From NCBI RefSeq assembly GCF_000737245.1, contig NZ_JPQU01000028.1, forward strand, positions 36,480-100,479: a stretch of DNA of 64,000 nt, written 5' to 3'. Below are positions 15,185 to 29,738 of the stretch, in pieces. Every line of letters begins with the position of its first letter. Position 1 is the stretch's first letter. The DNA comes from Pseudomonas syringae (GTDB lineage Bacteria; Pseudomonadota; Gammaproteobacteria; Pseudomonadales; Pseudomonadaceae). The notes under the pieces are model-generated. The model was not told the origin of the DNA and did no database searches. It saw nothing but the letters and a program-made list of their open reading frames with translations. The translations under genes were made by a program, and so were the position numbers.

Positions 15185-16192
15185 ATGGGCCTTTTGGTCG
15201 AAGGGCGCTGGCATGACCAGTGGTACGAAAGCAGCAAGGATGGGGCGTTTCAGCGCGAGCAGGCACAGCGCCGCAACTGGATCACCGCTGACGGAAAGCC
15301 AGGCCCTTCGGGTGAAGGCGGTTTCAAAGCCGAAGCGGGCCGTTACCACTTGTATGTTTCCCTGGCCTGCCCATGGGCCCACCGCACACTTATCTACCGC
15401 AAACTCAAAGGCCTCGAAAGCCTGATTGATGTGTCCGTGGTCAGTTGGCTGATGCGCGAGAACGGCTGGACCTTCGATGCCGAAAAAGGCTCAAGTGGCG
15501 ATCCGCTGGATAACCATCAGTTTCTGTATCAGCGCTATCTGGCTGACACTGCCGACTACACCGGTCGTGTAACCGTGCCCCTGCTGTGGGACAAGAAACT
15601 GCAACGCATCGTCAGCAATGAATCAGCGGAGATTATCCGCATGTTCAACAGTGCCTTTGACGGGCTGACTGGCAATACTCTGGACCTCTATCCGGAGGCC
15701 CAACAGTCAGCCATCAATGAACTCAATGATCGTATCTATCCTGCGGTGAACAACGGCGTTTACCGCGCCGGTTTCGCGACCTCTCAGGGCGCGTACGAGC
15801 AAGCGTTCGACGATGTCTTTGCCGAATTGGACGCGCTGGAAAAACGGCTGGGCGAGAATCGCTACCTGACTGGCGAATACCTGACCGAAGCTGATATTCG
15901 GCTGTTCACCACGATCGTGCGCTTTGATCCGGTTTACCACGGGCACTTCAAGTGCAATCTGCGCCGGATCTCGGACTACCCGAACCTGAGCAATTGGATG
16001 CTGGAGTTGTATCAGTGGCCCGGCATCACCGAGACGGTGGATTTCGAACACATCAAGCAGCATTACTACGCCAGCCACGCGACCATCAACCCGACGGGCA
16101 TCGTGCCTAAAGGGCCGCTGCAAGTATTGGACAGAGCTCATGATCGCCAGCGGCTGACTGGCCGGGGCATCTGGATCAAGACCGGAGAGTAA
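15185..16192 (+). CDS. Glutathionyl-hydroquinone reductase (Xi-class GST, YqjG-like)
   Basis: 335 residues. The active site CPWAHR is in LYVSLACPWAHRTLIYRKLKGLE with the catalytic cysteine, as in YqjG/EcmB and PcpF, which use glutathione to remove glutathionyl groups from hydroquinones. The C-terminal helical domain includes LTEADIRLFTTIVRFDPVYHGHFKCN, specific to this class. GGAG lies eight bases before ATG 15185, which supports this start over the upstream in-frame one. It is 97 bases after the YbiB-like gene and has its own terminator. It fits the electrophile-defence theme of the 6.5-11.5 kb region but is not adjacent to it. Confidence 0.92.
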   Translation: MGLLVEGRWHDQWYESSKDGAFQREQAQRRNWITADGKPGPSGEGGFKAEAGRYHLYVSLACPWAHRTLIYRKLKGLESLIDVSVVSWLMRENGWTFDAEKGSSGDPLDNHQFLYQRYLADTADYTGRVTVPLLWDKKLQRIVSNESAEIIRMFNSAFDGLTGNTLDLYPEAQQSAINELNDRIYPAVNNGVYRAGFATSQGAYEQAFDDVFAELDALEKRLGENRYLTGEYLTEADIRLFTTIVRFDPVYHGHFKCNLRRISDYPNLSNWMLELYQWPGITETVDFEHIKQHYYASHATINPTGIVPKGPLQVLDRAHDRQRLTGRGIWIKTGE

Positions 16193-16205
16193 GCGAGCTT
16201 TAAAA

Positions 16206-16258
16206 AACGCCGGACTGACTAGAAGCGCTCTAACGAGAGCTCCAGGCAGTCCGGCGTT
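16206..16258. terminator. Bidirectional terminator between the GST gene and cysG
   Basis: Twelve-base-pair stem AACGCCGGACTG/CAGTCCGGCGTT enclosing an inner hairpin with GCTCT/AGAGC. An A6 run precedes it, giving a T run on the minus strand, so it can stop cysG transcripts as well as the GST transcript. Confidence 0.7.
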
Positions 16259-16280
16259 ATGCCGTCTGAAACAGATACCT

Positions 16281-16360
16281 GGAGCGAGCTTGCTCGCGAT
16301 GGGGCTTATCTGCGGAAAAATCATCCACTGACATGCCGCCATCGCGAGCAAGCTCGCTCC
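16281..16360. repeat. REP-type inverted repeat, copy B
   Basis: A 22-base arm at 16281-16302 (GGAGCGAGCTTGCTCGCGAT plus GG) is repeated perfectly inverted at 16339-16360, with a 36-base centre. It lies between the convergent GST and cysG genes, the usual setting for Pseudomonas REP pairs. Confidence 0.85.
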
Positions 16361-16440
16361 TACAGGGTCCCGCGTTTGCGGCGCAACAGCGCAAGGTCTG
16401 AACGGGGGCGCGCCTACAAAGGCCCAAGAATACTGGCTGA

Positions 16441-17835
16441 TCAGACCGTTGCCTGAGCGCCTTCGAACCAGGCCAGTTTTTCACGCAACTTCACGACTTC
16501 GCCGACAATCACCAGCGTTGGAGCATGAACTTCGTGCTCGGCCACCATCTGCGGCAGATCGGCCAAAGTCCCGGTAAACACCCGCTGACTGGACGTGGTG
16601 CCCTGCTGGATCAGCGCCGCTGGGGTGTCCGCGGATCGACCGTGCTTGATCAACTGTTCGCAGATGACCGGTAGTCCGATCAAACCCATGTAAAACACCA
16701 GGGTCTGGGCAGGTGCCACCAAGTCATTCCACGGCAGATTAGTGGTGCCGTCTTTCAAGTGCCCGGTGATGAAGCGTACCGATTGGGCATGATCACGATG
16801 GGTCAGCGGAATACCCGCGTAAGCGGCGCAACCACTTGCAGCGGTAATCCCGGGTACGACTTGAAACGGAATACCGTGGGCAGCCAGCTCTTCGATCTCT
16901 TCACCGCCACGACCAAAGATGAACGGGTCACCGCCCTTGAGTCGTAAAACACGCTTGCCTTGCTTGGCCAGATCAACCAGTTGCTGGTTGATCTGATCCT
17001 GAGGCAGCGCGTGTTCAGCCCGTCGCTTGCCCACGTAAATCCGCTCGGCATCACGACGGCAAAGGTCGAGAATCGTTGGCGCAACCAGGCGATCGTATAA
17101 CACCACGTCGGCTTGCTGCATCAGGCGCAATGCGCGGAAGGTCAGCAGGTCTGGATCACCCGGCCCCGCGCCAACCAGATAAACCTCGCCCGGCGCATGG
17201 GGTGCGTTGCCTGCGATCTTGGCAATCAGCAGGCGCTCAGCTTCGCCACCCTGCCCTGCCAACTGACGGTCAGCAATAGGCCCCTGGAAAACCTCCTCCC
17301 AGAACGCGCGACGCTGAGTCACGTCGGGGAACAAGTTCTTCACCTGTGTACGAAAGCGCGCCGCCAGGCCAGCTAGCTGGCCGTAAGTCGACGGGATCCA
17401 GGTTTCCAGCTTGGCCCGAATCAGCCGCGCCAGAACCGGAGCGTCGCCGCCGCTGGAAACCGCGATCACCAGAGGCGAGCGGTCGACAATGGCCGGGAAG
17501 ATCACGCTGCACAGCGCTGGCGCGTCCACGACATTGACCGGTACACAGCGCTGCTTGGCATCCTGAGACACTTGAGCGTTGAGCGGCTCGTCATCAGTTG
17601 CGGCAATTATCAGCACGCAATCATCCAGATCACTGACGCTGTAACCGCGCAGGATCATCTGGCCACCGCTTTTCTCGATCAACTCGCGCAGCTGTGACTC
17701 GATCTCGGGGGCAACCACCCGCAGGATCGCACCAGCTTCAGCGATCAGGCGGGATTTGCGCAACGCGATCTCACCACCGCCCACGACCAGCACTTGGCTG
17801 CCCCGCAGGTTATGAAACAGCGGCAGAAATTCCAT
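16441..17835 (-). CDS. cysG: Siroheme synthase CysG (trifunctional)
   Basis: 464 residues with two fused parts. Residues 1-210 form the precorrin-2 dehydrogenase/sirohydrochlorin ferrochelatase, with the NAD site [15 protein letters not shown]. Residues 215-464 form the uroporphyrinogen-III C-methyltransferase, with [31 protein letters not shown] and [23 protein letters not shown]. Siroheme is the cofactor of sulfite and nitrite reductases. The full length and all three activity regions are intact. It is directly followed upstream by serS with no gap beyond the stop-start, so it is read with serS-crcB-rarA from the same strand. Confidence 0.96.
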   Translation of the reverse strand: MEFLPLFHNLRGSQVLVVGGGEIALRKSRLIAEAGAILRVVAPEIESQLRELIEKSGGQMILRGYSVSDLDDCVLIIAATDDEPLNAQVSQDAKQRCVPVNVVDAPALCSVIFPAIVDRSPLVIAVSSGGDAPVLARLIRAKLETWIPSTYGQLAGLAARFRTQVKNLFPDVTQRRAFWEEVFQGPIADRQLAGQGGEAERLLIAKIAGNAPHAPGEVYLVGAGPGDPDLLTFRALRLMQQADVVLYDRLVAPTILDLCRRDAERIYVGKRRAEHALPQDQINQQLVDLAKQGKRVLRLKGGDPFIFGRGGEEIEELAAHGIPFQVVPGITAASGCAAYAGIPLTHRDHAQSVRFITGHLKDGTTNLPWNDLVAPAQTLVFYMGLIGLPVICEQLIKHGRSADTPAALIQQGTTSSQRVFTGTLADLPQMVAEHEVHAPTLVIVGEVVKLREKLAWFEGAQATV

Positions 17836-19506
<1,671 letters not shown>

Positions 19507-19507
<1 letters not shown>

Positions 19508-20829
19508 TACTTTCTCCGCTGACGTGGGCTGGCCGCATCCAAAGCCGCCAGATGTTTGAGCTTTTCACCGATTTTCAGCTCCAGGCCTCGTGGCACTGGC
19601 TGGTAATAATGACGTGGCTCAAGCTGGTCCGGGAAGTAATCCTCGCCAGCCGCGTAAGCATCAGGCTCGTCATGGGCATATCGGTATTCTTCGCCGTAGC
19701 CCAGTTGTTTCATGAGTTTGGTCGGAGCGTTCCGCAGATGCAGCGGAACTTCCAGGGAACCGTGCTCAGTAGCCTCGCGCATCGCCGCCTTGAAACCCAT
19801 GTACACAGCATTGCTTTTCGGCGCGCAGGCCAGATAGACAATCGCCTGAGCCACCGCAAGCTCGCCTTCGGGGCTGCCCAGACGCTCTTGAACATCCCAG
19901 GCCGACATGCACAACGGCAGCGCCCGCGGATCGGCGTTGCCGATATCTTCACTGGCCATGCGCACTACCCGGCGGGCCAGATAGAGCGGATCACAGCCGC
20001 CGTCAATCATCCGCGCGAACCAGTACAAGGCCGCATCGGGATTGGAGCCGCGAATGGATTTGTGTAGCGCGGAAATCTGGTCATAGAACGCCTCGCCACC
20101 CTTGTCGAAACGGCGACGACTATCACCGAGCAGGCTTTGCAGCAGCTCCAGATCAATCTCGCTGCCGTCTTCCGCCAGATCCGAGGCGTTCTCCAGCAGA
20201 TTGAGCATGCGTCGCCCGTCGCCATCGGCAGCGGCCATCAGCATGGCAAAGCCTTCGTCACTCAGGCTCAAGCGGTGCTGACCCAGCCCACGCTCTTCGG
20301 TCAGCGCCCGGCTGACCAGCTTGCGCAGGGCAGATTCGTCCAGACTCTTCAGGACATACACCCTGGCCCGGGACAATAAGGCGTTATTCAGTTCGAATGA
20401 CGGGTTTTCAGTCGTGGCGCCAATGAAAATCAGTGTGCCATCTTCCACGTAGGGCAGAAAAGCATCCTGCTGCGACTTGTTGAAACGATGCACTTCGTCA
20501 ACGAACAGGATGGTCCGACGACCATATTGCCCGGCCTGCTGCTTGGCCACTTCCACAGCCTGCCGGATCTCTTTTACCCCGGCCAGCACTGCAGAAACCG
20601 TCTCGAAGTGCGCATCGGAGACTTTCGCCAGCAACCGGGCCAGCGTGGTCTTACCCACACCGGGCGGCCCCCAGAAAATCATCGAATGCAGAGCACCCTG
20701 CTCCAGCGCTTCGCGCAGAGGCTTGCCGTGAGCCAGCAGATGCTCCTGACCGACGTACTCATCCAGATTGGTTGCACGTAGTCGTGCGGCCAGAGGCTGA
20801 GCGATCGGTTCACTTCGAAACAGGTCCAT
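19507..20829 (-). CDS. rarA: Replication-associated recombination protein RarA (MgsA)
   Basis: 440-residue AAA+ ATPase related to clamp-loader subunits and RuvB, active at stalled forks. Walker A is [15 protein letters not shown] near residue 54 and Walker B is [18 protein letters not shown]. Sensor 1 [12 protein letters not shown] and the C-terminal tetramerisation domain ([26 protein letters not shown]) follow. ATG 20829 is chosen by homology. A TTG at 20835 in frame has better spacing from AGAGG, so the protein may be two residues longer. It is between lolA and crcB, the order found in many gammaproteobacteria. Confidence 0.95.
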
Positions 20830-20848
20830 GGGCAACCGTTGATACCTC

Positions 20849-21472
20849 TTATTCCTGAATGACGTCAGCGCCCTTCGGGATCTGGAACTGGAATTTGCTC
20901 GCAGCGATCGGCTCGTTAGCCTTCACGCCCGTGAACAGAATATTAGTGCGCTGCCCAACGCTATCGATCAGCTGCATGTCATTGATGACACCGTTGCGAA
21001 ACGATAGACGCAAGCTGTCAAACAGGGTGTCTTTGGTCTTGGGCTTGAGCACGAAATCCACCACGCCACCGGCTTCCTTGGAAGTGATGTCGAAGCTCTC
21101 ACTGATTTTCGAGACATCGCCAGAAAGCAGCAAGGCAGGTGTTTGTGTCAAACGCTGATCAAGGGTCTTGATGGTGACCTGCTCCAGATCCGGGTCCCAC
21201 AGCGAGACCTTCTTACCGTCGGAAACCATCAATTGTTCCTGAGGTGCGTCAGTGTGCCAATTGAACAGGCCTGGCCGCTGCAAGGCCATTTCACCGGCGG
21301 TTTCCTGCAGCTGAGTACCGCCACCGTCCAGCGTCAGCTGGGAAAAACGCGCCGTCAGGGTCTGGGACTTTTCCAGCAACTGTGTCAGGCGCGCGACGTC
21401 TTTGCTGTCTGCGTGAGCCGGAATCGCCGAAAAGGTCAGTGCAGTTACCAACAACATGCGGATAAGACGCAT
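20849..21472 (-). CDS. lolA: Outer-membrane lipoprotein carrier LolA
   Basis: 207 residues with a signal peptide [21 protein letters not shown] cleaved after AHA. LolA takes lipoproteins from LolCDE and ferries them through the periplasm to LolB. The mature part has the family segments [38 protein letters not shown] and [21 protein letters not shown] lies seven bases before ATG 21472, which settles the start against upstream in-frame choices. It lies between ftsK and rarA on the same strand. Confidence 0.95.
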   Translation of the reverse strand: MRLIRMLLVTALTFSAIPAHADSKDVARLTQLLEKSQTLTARFSQLTLDGGGTQLQETAGEMALQRPGLFNWHTDAPQEQLMVSDGKKVSLWDPDLEQVTIKTLDQRLTQTPALLLSGDVSKISESFDITSKEAGGVVDFVLKPKTKDTLFDSLRLSFRNGVINDMQLIDSVGQRTNILFTGVKANEPIAASKFQFQIPKGADVIQE

Positions 21473-21543
21473 GGGAATCCTCATTGAGTTCGGTGAAGTC
21501 TCGTCAGCGTTTGATCGCTGACGAGTCATTTATGGAAGGTTGA

Positions 21544-23946
<2,403 letters not shown>

Positions 23947-24493
23947 AACGCTTTTATTCCTGCGCAATAGCGCCGACAACGGGTGATTGACTACATACGA
24001 ATTGCACGGTCGCGTAACTCAAATAACTTCAAGCCATGGGGCACACACCACAACGGTGATTCACTCGACAGCGTCGAGCAGACAAACCCTTGAAGCACGG
24101 CCCTTTAAGCGGGCATTGTACGGGTTTGTACGACTGATGCCACGATGGCATCCTGCCTCGAAACAGCCTGCTCAGTGCAGCCAACCGCCAGAGCTTGCCT
24201 TATCCAGGCGGGACATCGCTCCAGACTCAGGTGTAGCCTGACGCCAACCGGCGCCGCAAAGGCTCAATTTGAGCATGCATTGCCTTTCGTGACAAAGACT
24301 TATAGCGCGTTTTATAGCTGATCGATCAAATCCTGAAAACCCGCTAAAGTCCCGTTTATCAGGACAGCCCTTCGCGCGTCAAAGCGCTGTAGTAGCAAGC
24401 CTTGAATGGACGACCGATTATGACCACACCGACCGCTCGTAGTTGCAAGCCCAGAGCGCTTGCCGCCCTCCCCTCCTCCAAAGTGCCCAACCC
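23947..24493. other. Divergent intergenic region between ftsK and aat, 547 bases
   Basis: No recognisable gene. A short open frame at 23987-24241 has no protein-like pattern. In some relatives a thioredoxin reductase gene sits near here; none is present. A weak LexA search by eye found no CTG-N10-CAG box, although E. coli ftsK is SOS-controlled. The aat promoter may be at 24289-24317. Confidence 0.5.
24289..24317 (+). promoter_or_regulatory. Possible sigma-70 promoter for aat
   Basis: GTGACA at 24289-24294 and TTATAG at 24312-24317, spaced by 17 bases, about 180 bases before aat. Match is fair, not strong. Confidence 0.35.
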
Positions 24494-25204
24494 ATGCTGA
24501 CCTGGCTTAAACGCGACAGTCTTGTTTTTCCGCCCTTGTCCAGAGCCTTGCGTGAACCTGACGGGCTATTGGCCGCAGGCGGTGACCTGTCCCCGGATCG
24601 GCTGGTGCAGGCATACCGCCACGGCTGCTTCCCCTGGTTTCAGGATGGGCAACCGATCCTCTGGTGGTCACCTGATCCACGCACGGTGATCTTTCCCGAT
24701 GAGCTGCATGTATCGCGCAGTCTCGCGAAACTCATGCGCCAGCAACGTTACCGGGTGACGTTTGATCAGGATTTCAGCGGGGTAATTCGGGCCTGCGCCG
24801 GACCGAGAAGCTATGCAGACGGCACGTGGATCACCGGCTCGATACAGGAGGCATATGTAGAGCTGCATCGGCGTGGTCACGCTCACAGCGTTGAAGTCTG
24901 GGAAGGCGACCAGTTAGTCGGCGGGCTTTACGGGCTGGCAATGGGGCAGCTGTTCTTTGGCGAATCAATGTTCAGCCACGCAGACAACGCCTCCAAAGTG
25001 GGCTTTGCAACGCTGGTCGAGTACCTCAAGGCTTGGGGTTTCGTCTTGATTGACTGCCAGATGCACACTAGCCACTTAGAGAGTTTCGGCGCCAGGGCTA
25101 TCTCCAGAGAAAAGTTCGCCAGCTACCTGCAAGCGCACCTGGATAAGCCCAATTACGCCGACTGGCTGCCTAGGCGAGTTCAGCAGGCTGACATACACTC
25201 TTAA
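24494..25204 (+). CDS. aat: Leucyl/phenylalanyl-tRNA-protein transferase Aat
   Basis: 236-residue transferase that adds Leu or Phe from tRNA to proteins with N-terminal Arg or Lys, creating bacterial N-degrons read by ClpS. Family marks are [44 protein letters not shown], and [23 protein letters not shown] [19 protein letters not shown]. The tail has [24 protein letters not shown] 24494 gives the usual N-terminus [14 protein letters not shown]; an upstream in-frame start has no conserved sequence. It is followed 27 bases later by ate, the second N-degron transferase. Confidence 0.96.
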   Translation: MLTWLKRDSLVFPPLSRALREPDGLLAAGGDLSPDRLVQAYRHGCFPWFQDGQPILWWSPDPRTVIFPDELHVSRSLAKLMRQQRYRVTFDQDFSGVIRACAGPRSYADGTWITGSIQEAYVELHRRGHAHSVEVWEGDQLVGGLYGLAMGQLFFGESMFSHADNASKVGFATLVEYLKAWGFVLIDCQMHTSHLESFGARAISREKFASYLQAHLDKPNYADWLPRRVQQADIHS

Positions 25205-25231
25205 CTAAAGGTTTCTACTTCGGGGGCAATC

Positions 25232-25939
25232 ATGACAGAGCTGGCGCGGCTTAAGTTTTATGCCACTCAACCCCACTCTTGCAGCTATCTGCCTGAAGAG
25301 CAGGCGACGACTCTGTTTCTGGATCCCAGCCAGCCGATGGACGTGCAGGTGTATGCCGATTTGTCCGACATGGGCTTTCGTCGCAGCGGCGACCATTTGT
25401 ACCGCCCGCATTGCCAGAATTGCAGCGCTTGTGTGCCGGCGCGCATTCCGGTGGATCTCTTTGTGCCCAACCGTCAGCAAAAACGCATTTTCAAACGCAA
25501 TGCCGACCTCGACGTGCGCAGCACAAAGCCACACTTCACCGAAGAATATTTCGACCTCTACCAGCGCTATATCGAACAAAGGCATGCTGATGGCGACATG
25601 TTTCCCCCCAGTCGCGATCAATTTTCGACATTTCTCGTGAGGGATCTCAGATTCTGCCGATTCTTTGAATTCCGCCTTGAAAAACGCCTGCTGGCAGTTG
25701 CTGTAACGGACATGCTCCCCAATGGTTTATCGGCGGTTTATACCTTTTACGAACCCGGCGAAGAGCGCCGCAGTCTGGGCCGCTACGCCATTTTGTGGCA
25801 AATCGCAGAAGCCGCTCGCCTGCGACTGCATGCAGTCTATCTGGGGTACTGGATCAAGAACTGCCAGAAGATGAATTACAAGACCCAATATCGACCTATT
25901 GAGCTGCTTACGAACCAGAGATGGGTCACTCTTTACTGA
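25232..25939 (+). CDS. bpt: Leucyltransferase Ate/Bpt (arginyltransferase family)
   Basis: 235 residues. Bacterial Bpt proteins belong to the arginyltransferase family but attach leucine to N-terminal Asp or Glu, again making targets for ClpS-ClpAP. The N-terminal cysteine motif is [20 protein letters not shown] and later [15 protein letters not shown] with a CxxC pair. [19 protein letters not shown] text and the C-terminal [16 protein letters not shown] are typical. GGGGGCAATC precedes ATG 25232. It is likely to be co-transcribed with aat. The symbol ate is also used for this gene in Pseudomonas. Confidence 0.95.
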
Positions 25940-26039
25940 AGCCCTTGGCTTAGCCCTCACTTTTCGGGCACAATGCACGCCGCTTTTGCCTGGCGCCACT
26001 TGCACCGGGCCACTCATTGGATACCGAGGGCTTTACTGC

Positions 26040-26258
26040 ATGTCGAAAGAAGACAGCTTCGAAATGGAAGGCACTGTCGTCGACACCCTGCCCAACACCA
26101 TGTTTCGTGTGGAGTTGGAAAACGGGCACGTCGTAACCGCGCATATCTCCGGCAAGATGCGCAAGAATTACATCCGTATTCTTACCGGTGACAAGGTGCG
26201 TGTTGAGCTGACGCCCTACGACTTGAGCAAAGGGCGCATCACTTACCGCGCCCGCTAA
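26040..26258 (+). CDS. infA: Translation initiation factor IF-1
   Basis: 72-residue S1/OB-fold protein with the near-invariant sequence [20 protein letters not shown], then [20 protein letters not shown] and ending [10 protein letters not shown]-1 occupies the A site and helps IF-2 and IF-3 during initiation. It has its own short leader of 100 bases after ate. The length and C-terminus match the family exactly. It is closed by a strong terminator. Confidence 0.98.
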
Positions 26259-26270
26259 TCAGGTCTTAAC

Positions 26271-26300
26271 AAAAACGCCCGGCATCTGCCGGGCGTTTTT
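26271..26300 (+). terminator. Rho-independent terminator after infA
   Basis: AAAAACGCCCGGCA-TC-TGCCGGGCGTTTTT, a 14-base-pair stem with T run. Confidence 0.93.
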
Positions 26301-26333
26301 GTGTGCTTGGGTTTTATGTAGGGACATAGATTA

Positions 26334-26426
26334 CCTGTGGGAGCGGTGCTGGCCGGCGATAAGGCTGGACGCGACCCAAAGTGAACCGCGTCCAGCCTTA
26401 TCGCGGGCAAGCACCGCTCCCACAGG
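26334..26426. repeat. REP-type long inverted repeat, copy C
   Basis: Outer arms CCTGTGGGAGCGGTGCT and AGCACCGCTCCCACAGG (roughly 17 bases) and inner arms CGATAAGGCTGGACGCG and CGCGTCCAGCCTTATCG, with a 13-base centre. It resembles the BIME pairs common between convergent Pseudomonas genes; here it is between infA and clpA. Confidence 0.85.
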
Positions 26427-26451
26427 ATAAGCACCGCTTTAGCAACACAAC

Positions 26452-26490
26452 AAAAAGCCCCGCAACTCTTGCGAGATGCGGGGCTTTTTT
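26452..26490 (-). terminator. Terminator of the clpS-clpA operon
   Basis: AAAAAGCCCCGCA/TGCGGGGCTTTTTT stem with a 12-base loop, T run on the minus strand after clpA. Confidence 0.88.
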
Positions 26491-26502
26491 GTGGCCTGAG
26501 AC

Positions 26503-28773
26503 TTAAGCCATTTCAGCCGTAGTTTCGTAGTCGAAGGTGATTTCGCCATCCTTGAAGTCGATATGCACCACGCCACCATGCTCGGCCAACTCACCGAAGA
26601 GGATCTCTTCAGCCAGTGGACGCTTGATCTTGTCCTGAATCAAGCGCGCCATTGGTCGGGCACCCATCGCTGCATCATAACCGCCTTCAGCCAGATAGCT
26701 TCGTGCGGCATCCGTCACTTCAAGCAGCACACGCTTGTCTTCCAACTGCGCCTGAAGCTCGGTGAGGAACTTGTCCACCACGCTTTTGATAACCTCATGG
26801 CTGAGGCGACCAAATTGGATAATGGTGTCCAGACGGTTGCGGAACTCAGGCGTGAAGCTCTTTTTGATGACTTCCATCGCATCAGACGAGTGATCCTGAT
26901 GAGTGAAGCCTATCGAAGCACGCGCTGCGGTTTCTGCACCGGCGTTGGTGGTCATGATCACGATCACATTGCGGAAATCAGCCTTGCGCCCGTTGTTATC
27001 CGTCAGCGTCCCGTGATCCATGACCTGCAGCAGCAGGTTGAAGACTTCCGGATGCGCCTTCTCGATCTCATCGAGCAACAGCACGCAATGCGGCTGCTTG
27101 GTGATCGCTTCGGTCAATAGACCGCCCTGATCGAAACCGACGTAACCAGGAGGCGCACCGATCAAACGAGATACGGTGTGACGCTCCATGTACTCGGACA
27201 TGTCGAAGCGAACCAGCTCGATACCCAAGGCCTTGGCCAACTGACGAGCGGCTTCGGTCTTGCCGACACCGGTCGGACCAGCGAACAAGAACGAACCCAC
27301 TGGTTTGTCGGGAGACTTCAACCCCGCCCGGGACAGCTTGATAGCGGTCGACAAGGAATCGATGGCGGCATCCTGACCAAAAACGGTCAGTTTCAAGTCA
27401 CGCTCAAGATTGCGCAGCAGTTCTTTGTCGGAGCTGTTGACGTGCTTAGGCGGAATACGCGCGATTTTCGCGACGATGTCCTCAACTTGCGCCACTTCAA
27501 TGCGTTTCACGCGTTTCTCGACCGGCTGCAGGCGCTGATAGGCGCCCGCCTCGTCGATTACGTCGATGGCCTTGTCCGGCATGTGACGATCATTGATGTA
27601 CCGCGATGCCAACTCGGCGGCAGCCCGCAGAGCTTCGTCGCTGTACTCGATATTGTGATGCGCCTCGAAACGCCCCTTCAGGCCGCGCAGAATACCGATG
27701 GTGTCCTCCACGGACGGCTCCGACACATCGACTTTCTGGAAACGCCGCGCCAAGGCTCGATCTTTCTCGAAAATGCCGCGGAATTCCTGGTAAGTCGTCG
27801 AACCGATGCAACGGATATCACCCGAAGACAGCAAAGGCTTGAGCAGATTCGAGGCATCCATGACACCGCCCGATGCAGCGCCGGCACCAATGATGGTGTG
27901 GATCTCATCGATGAACAGAATCGCGTGGGGACGCTTTTTCAGCTCGTGCAGCAACGCCTTGAAACGCTTCTCGAAATCGCCACGGTACTTGGTGCCCGCC
28001 AACAATGCGCCGAGATCGAGCGAGTAGACCACGCTACTGGCAAGCAGATCAGGGACTTGATTGTCGACGATGCGCTTGGCCAGGCCTTCGGCGATAGCCG
28101 TCTTGCCGACGCCAGCCTCGCCCACCAGCAGCGGGTTGTTCTTGCGACGGCGGGCCAGAATCTGCGCCACGCGCTCGACTTCAAGCTCACGACCGACCAA
28201 CGGGTCGATGCGACCCTGACGAGCGAGTTCGTTAAGATTGCTGGCATAGGCATCCAGCGGATTACCTGAAGCAGAAGACTCACCACCCTCGTCGTCCTGC
28301 ATATCTTGCTCACCTTCAGAGTGATCGCCGTGCCCAGGCACTTTCGATATGCCATGAGCGATGTAGTTGACGACATCAATGCGGGCCACGCTTTGCTGCT
28401 TGAGCAAAAATACTGCCTGGCTTTCCTGCTCGCTGAAAATGGCCACCAGCACGTTGGCGCCGGTGACTTCACGCTTGCCCGAACTCTGGACGTGGAAGAC
28501 AGCACGCTGCAATACGCGCTGGAAGCCCAGGGTTGGCTGGGTTTCGCGATCTTCGTCATGAACCGGGATCAACGGTGTAGTGGAGTCGATAAATTCCTGC
28601 AGATCATGCTTGAGTTTATCGAGGTTCGCGCCGCAGGCACGTAGAACAGTGGCGGCAGCCTCATTGTCCAATAAGGCCAGCAGAAGGTGCTCGACGGTCA
28701 TGAATTCATGACGTTTCGAACGCGCCTCCTTGAAGGCCAGATTGAGGGTGACTTCGAGCTCACGGTTTAACAT
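26503..28773 (-). CDS. clpA: ATP-dependent Clp protease ATP-binding subunit ClpA
   Basis: 756-residue AAA+ unfoldase for ClpP. The N-domain ([20 protein letters not shown] and two helical repeats to about 145) binds ClpS. The first ATPase domain has Walker [17 protein letters not shown] near 218 and Walker [10 protein letters not shown]. The second has Walker [18 protein letters not shown] near 500 and Walker [11 protein letters not shown]. The C-terminal half carries the ClpP-binding IGF-type loop (SIGFTHQ). The acidic linker ([16 protein letters not shown]) is typical. It follows clpS by about 30 bases on the same strand. Confidence 0.97.
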   Translation of the reverse strand: MLNRELEVTLNLAFKEARSKRHEFMTVEHLLLALLDNEAAATVLRACGANLDKLKHDLQEFIDSTTPLIPVHDEDRETQPTLGFQRVLQRAVFHVQSSGKREVTGANVLVAIFSEQESQAVFLLKQQSVARIDVVNYIAHGISKVPGHGDHSEGEQDMQDDEGGESSASGNPLDAYASNLNELARQGRIDPLVGRELEVERVAQILARRRKNNPLLVGEAGVGKTAIAEGLAKRIVDNQVPDLLASSVVYSLDLGALLAGTKYRGDFEKRFKALLHELKKRPHAILFIDEIHTIIGAGAASGGVMDASNLLKPLLSSGDIRCIGSTTYQEFRGIFEKDRALARRFQKVDVSEPSVEDTIGILRGLKGRFEAHHNIEYSDEALRAAAELASRYINDRHMPDKAIDVIDEAGAYQRLQPVEKRVKRIEVAQVEDIVAKIARIPPKHVNSSDKELLRNLERDLKLTVFGQDAAIDSLSTAIKLSRAGLKSPDKPVGSFLFAGPTGVGKTEAARQLAKALGIELVRFDMSEYMERHTVSRLIGAPPGYVGFDQGGLLTEAITKQPHCVLLLDEIEKAHPEVFNLLLQVMDHGTLTDNNGRKADFRNVIVIMTTNAGAETAARASIGFTHQDHSSDAMEVIKKSFTPEFRNRLDTIIQFGRLSHEVIKSVVDKFLTELQAQLEDKRVLLEVTDAARSYLAEGGYDAAMGARPMARLIQDKIKRPLAEEILFGELAEHGGVVHIDFKDGEITFDYETTAEMA

Positions 28774-28803
28774 AGCTTCACCTCATACCCAAGTGGTCGG
28801 CGT

Positions 28804-29166
28804 TTAACCGTCCTTCTCGATCTCACAGAGTAGTGGATGCTGGCTTTCCCTGGCGTATTGGTTGACCTGCATTGCCTTGGTCTCGGCGATGTCGCGGGTA
28901 AACAATCCACATACTGCCCGCCCCTCTGTATGGACGGCCAGCATGACCTTGGTCGCCAGCTCGCGATTCAGGTTGAAGAACACCTCGAGCACTTCGACAA
29001 CGAAATCCATCGGGGTGTAATCGTCATTGAATAAAACCACCTTGTACATCGGTGGCGCCTGTAACGTCGGCTTGGCATCCTGAACGGCGGTGCCAGACGC
29101 GTCATCCTCATGGGAATCGGGATTGTCCTGATTTGATGTTAGTCGAATCTTGCTGATTGCATGCAT
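28804..29166 (-). CDS. clpS: ClpS adaptor of ClpAP, N-recognin
   Basis: 120 residues. A flexible N-terminus (about 1-35) leads to the conserved core [20 protein letters not shown], then [19 protein letters not shown], and the tail [15 protein letters not shown]. The substrate-pocket residues (DDYTPMDFV) that hold N-terminal Leu, Phe, Tyr or Trp are all visible. The ATG at 29166 gives [15 protein letters not shown], the Pseudomonas-type start, though the upstream binding site is poor. Partner to Aat, Ate and ClpA nearby. It is divergent from cspD across about 220 bases. Confidence 0.95.
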   Translation of the reverse strand: MHAISKIRLTSNQDNPDSHEDDASGTAVQDAKPTLQAPPMYKVVLFNDDYTPMDFVVEVLEVFFNLNRELATKVMLAVHTEGRAVCGLFTRDIAETKAMQVNQYARESQHPLLCEIEKDG

Positions 29167-29386
29167 GGAAAGAAAGGTTCGTTGAAGGCGGATTGAATAA
29201 TTAGTCGCAGTCTGACCGGTTTTCAAATGGACCGCCGCATGACCTTGACTATCGGCAAAACGGTGTTACAAACAATAGAACCCACATTGGGTAAAAAGGG
29301 TCCGCGCAGTCAACCAAAATTTTTTTCGGTCCGGCGGATGAGGTGGATGATACTCCCAACGGAGTCCTTTGCAGAGGGATGTGACT

Positions 29387-29665
29387 ATGGTCAGCGGTAA
29401 GGTCAAGTGGTTCAATAATGCAAAAGGTTATGGCTTTATCATTGAGGATGGGAGAACCGAGGACCTGTTCGCCCATTTCTCCGCCATCAAAATGGACGGC
29501 TACAAGACGTTGAAGGCTGGTCAAGCCGTCAGATTCGAGATCATTCAAGGGCCCAAGGGGCTGCACGCTATAGATATTCAGAGTGCCGCTGCTGAAGTTA
29601 TGGCTTCTGCGCCTGAACCGGCGGCAGCCAGGAAGATCGAACCAGCCACTGAAAACTCTGCTTGA
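29387..29665 (+). CDS. cspD: Cold-shock-like protein CspD
   Basis: 92 residues: a single cold-shock domain with RNP1 GYGFI and RNP2-like DLFAHFSAI, then an acidic alanine-proline tail. It is longer than CspA, as is CspD of E. coli. The E. coli protein is a starvation-induced inhibitor of replication, degraded by Lon, and it too lies divergent from clpS-clpA. GAGGG is eight bases before ATG 29387. The tail (PEPAAARKIEPATENSA) is not conserved in general. Confidence 0.93.
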   Translation: MVSGKVKWFNNAKGYGFIIEDGRTEDLFAHFSAIKMDGYKTLKAGQAVRFEIIQGPKGLHAIDIQSAAAEVMASAPEPAAARKIEPATENSA

Positions 29666-29692
29666 TTAGCCCCGAAACGCCAGACCTGAAAT

Positions 29693-29728
29693 CGGCCAGT
29701 TCAGCCCCCTGAACTGGCCGTTTTTTTT
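29693..29728 (+). terminator. Terminator between cspD and icd
   Basis: Twelve-base-pair stem CGGCCAGTTCAG/CTGAACTGGCCG with loop CCCC and eight T at 29721-29728. Confidence 0.92.
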
Positions 29729-29738
29729 GCGCAGAAGC

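Noticed and set aside
23987..24241. Small open frame of 84 codons upstream of aat
   Set aside because: No ribosome binding site, no protein-like composition, and it lies in the divergent promoter space.
23947..24493. LexA box for ftsK
   Set aside because: No CTG-N10-CAG with AT-rich centre was found on either strand.
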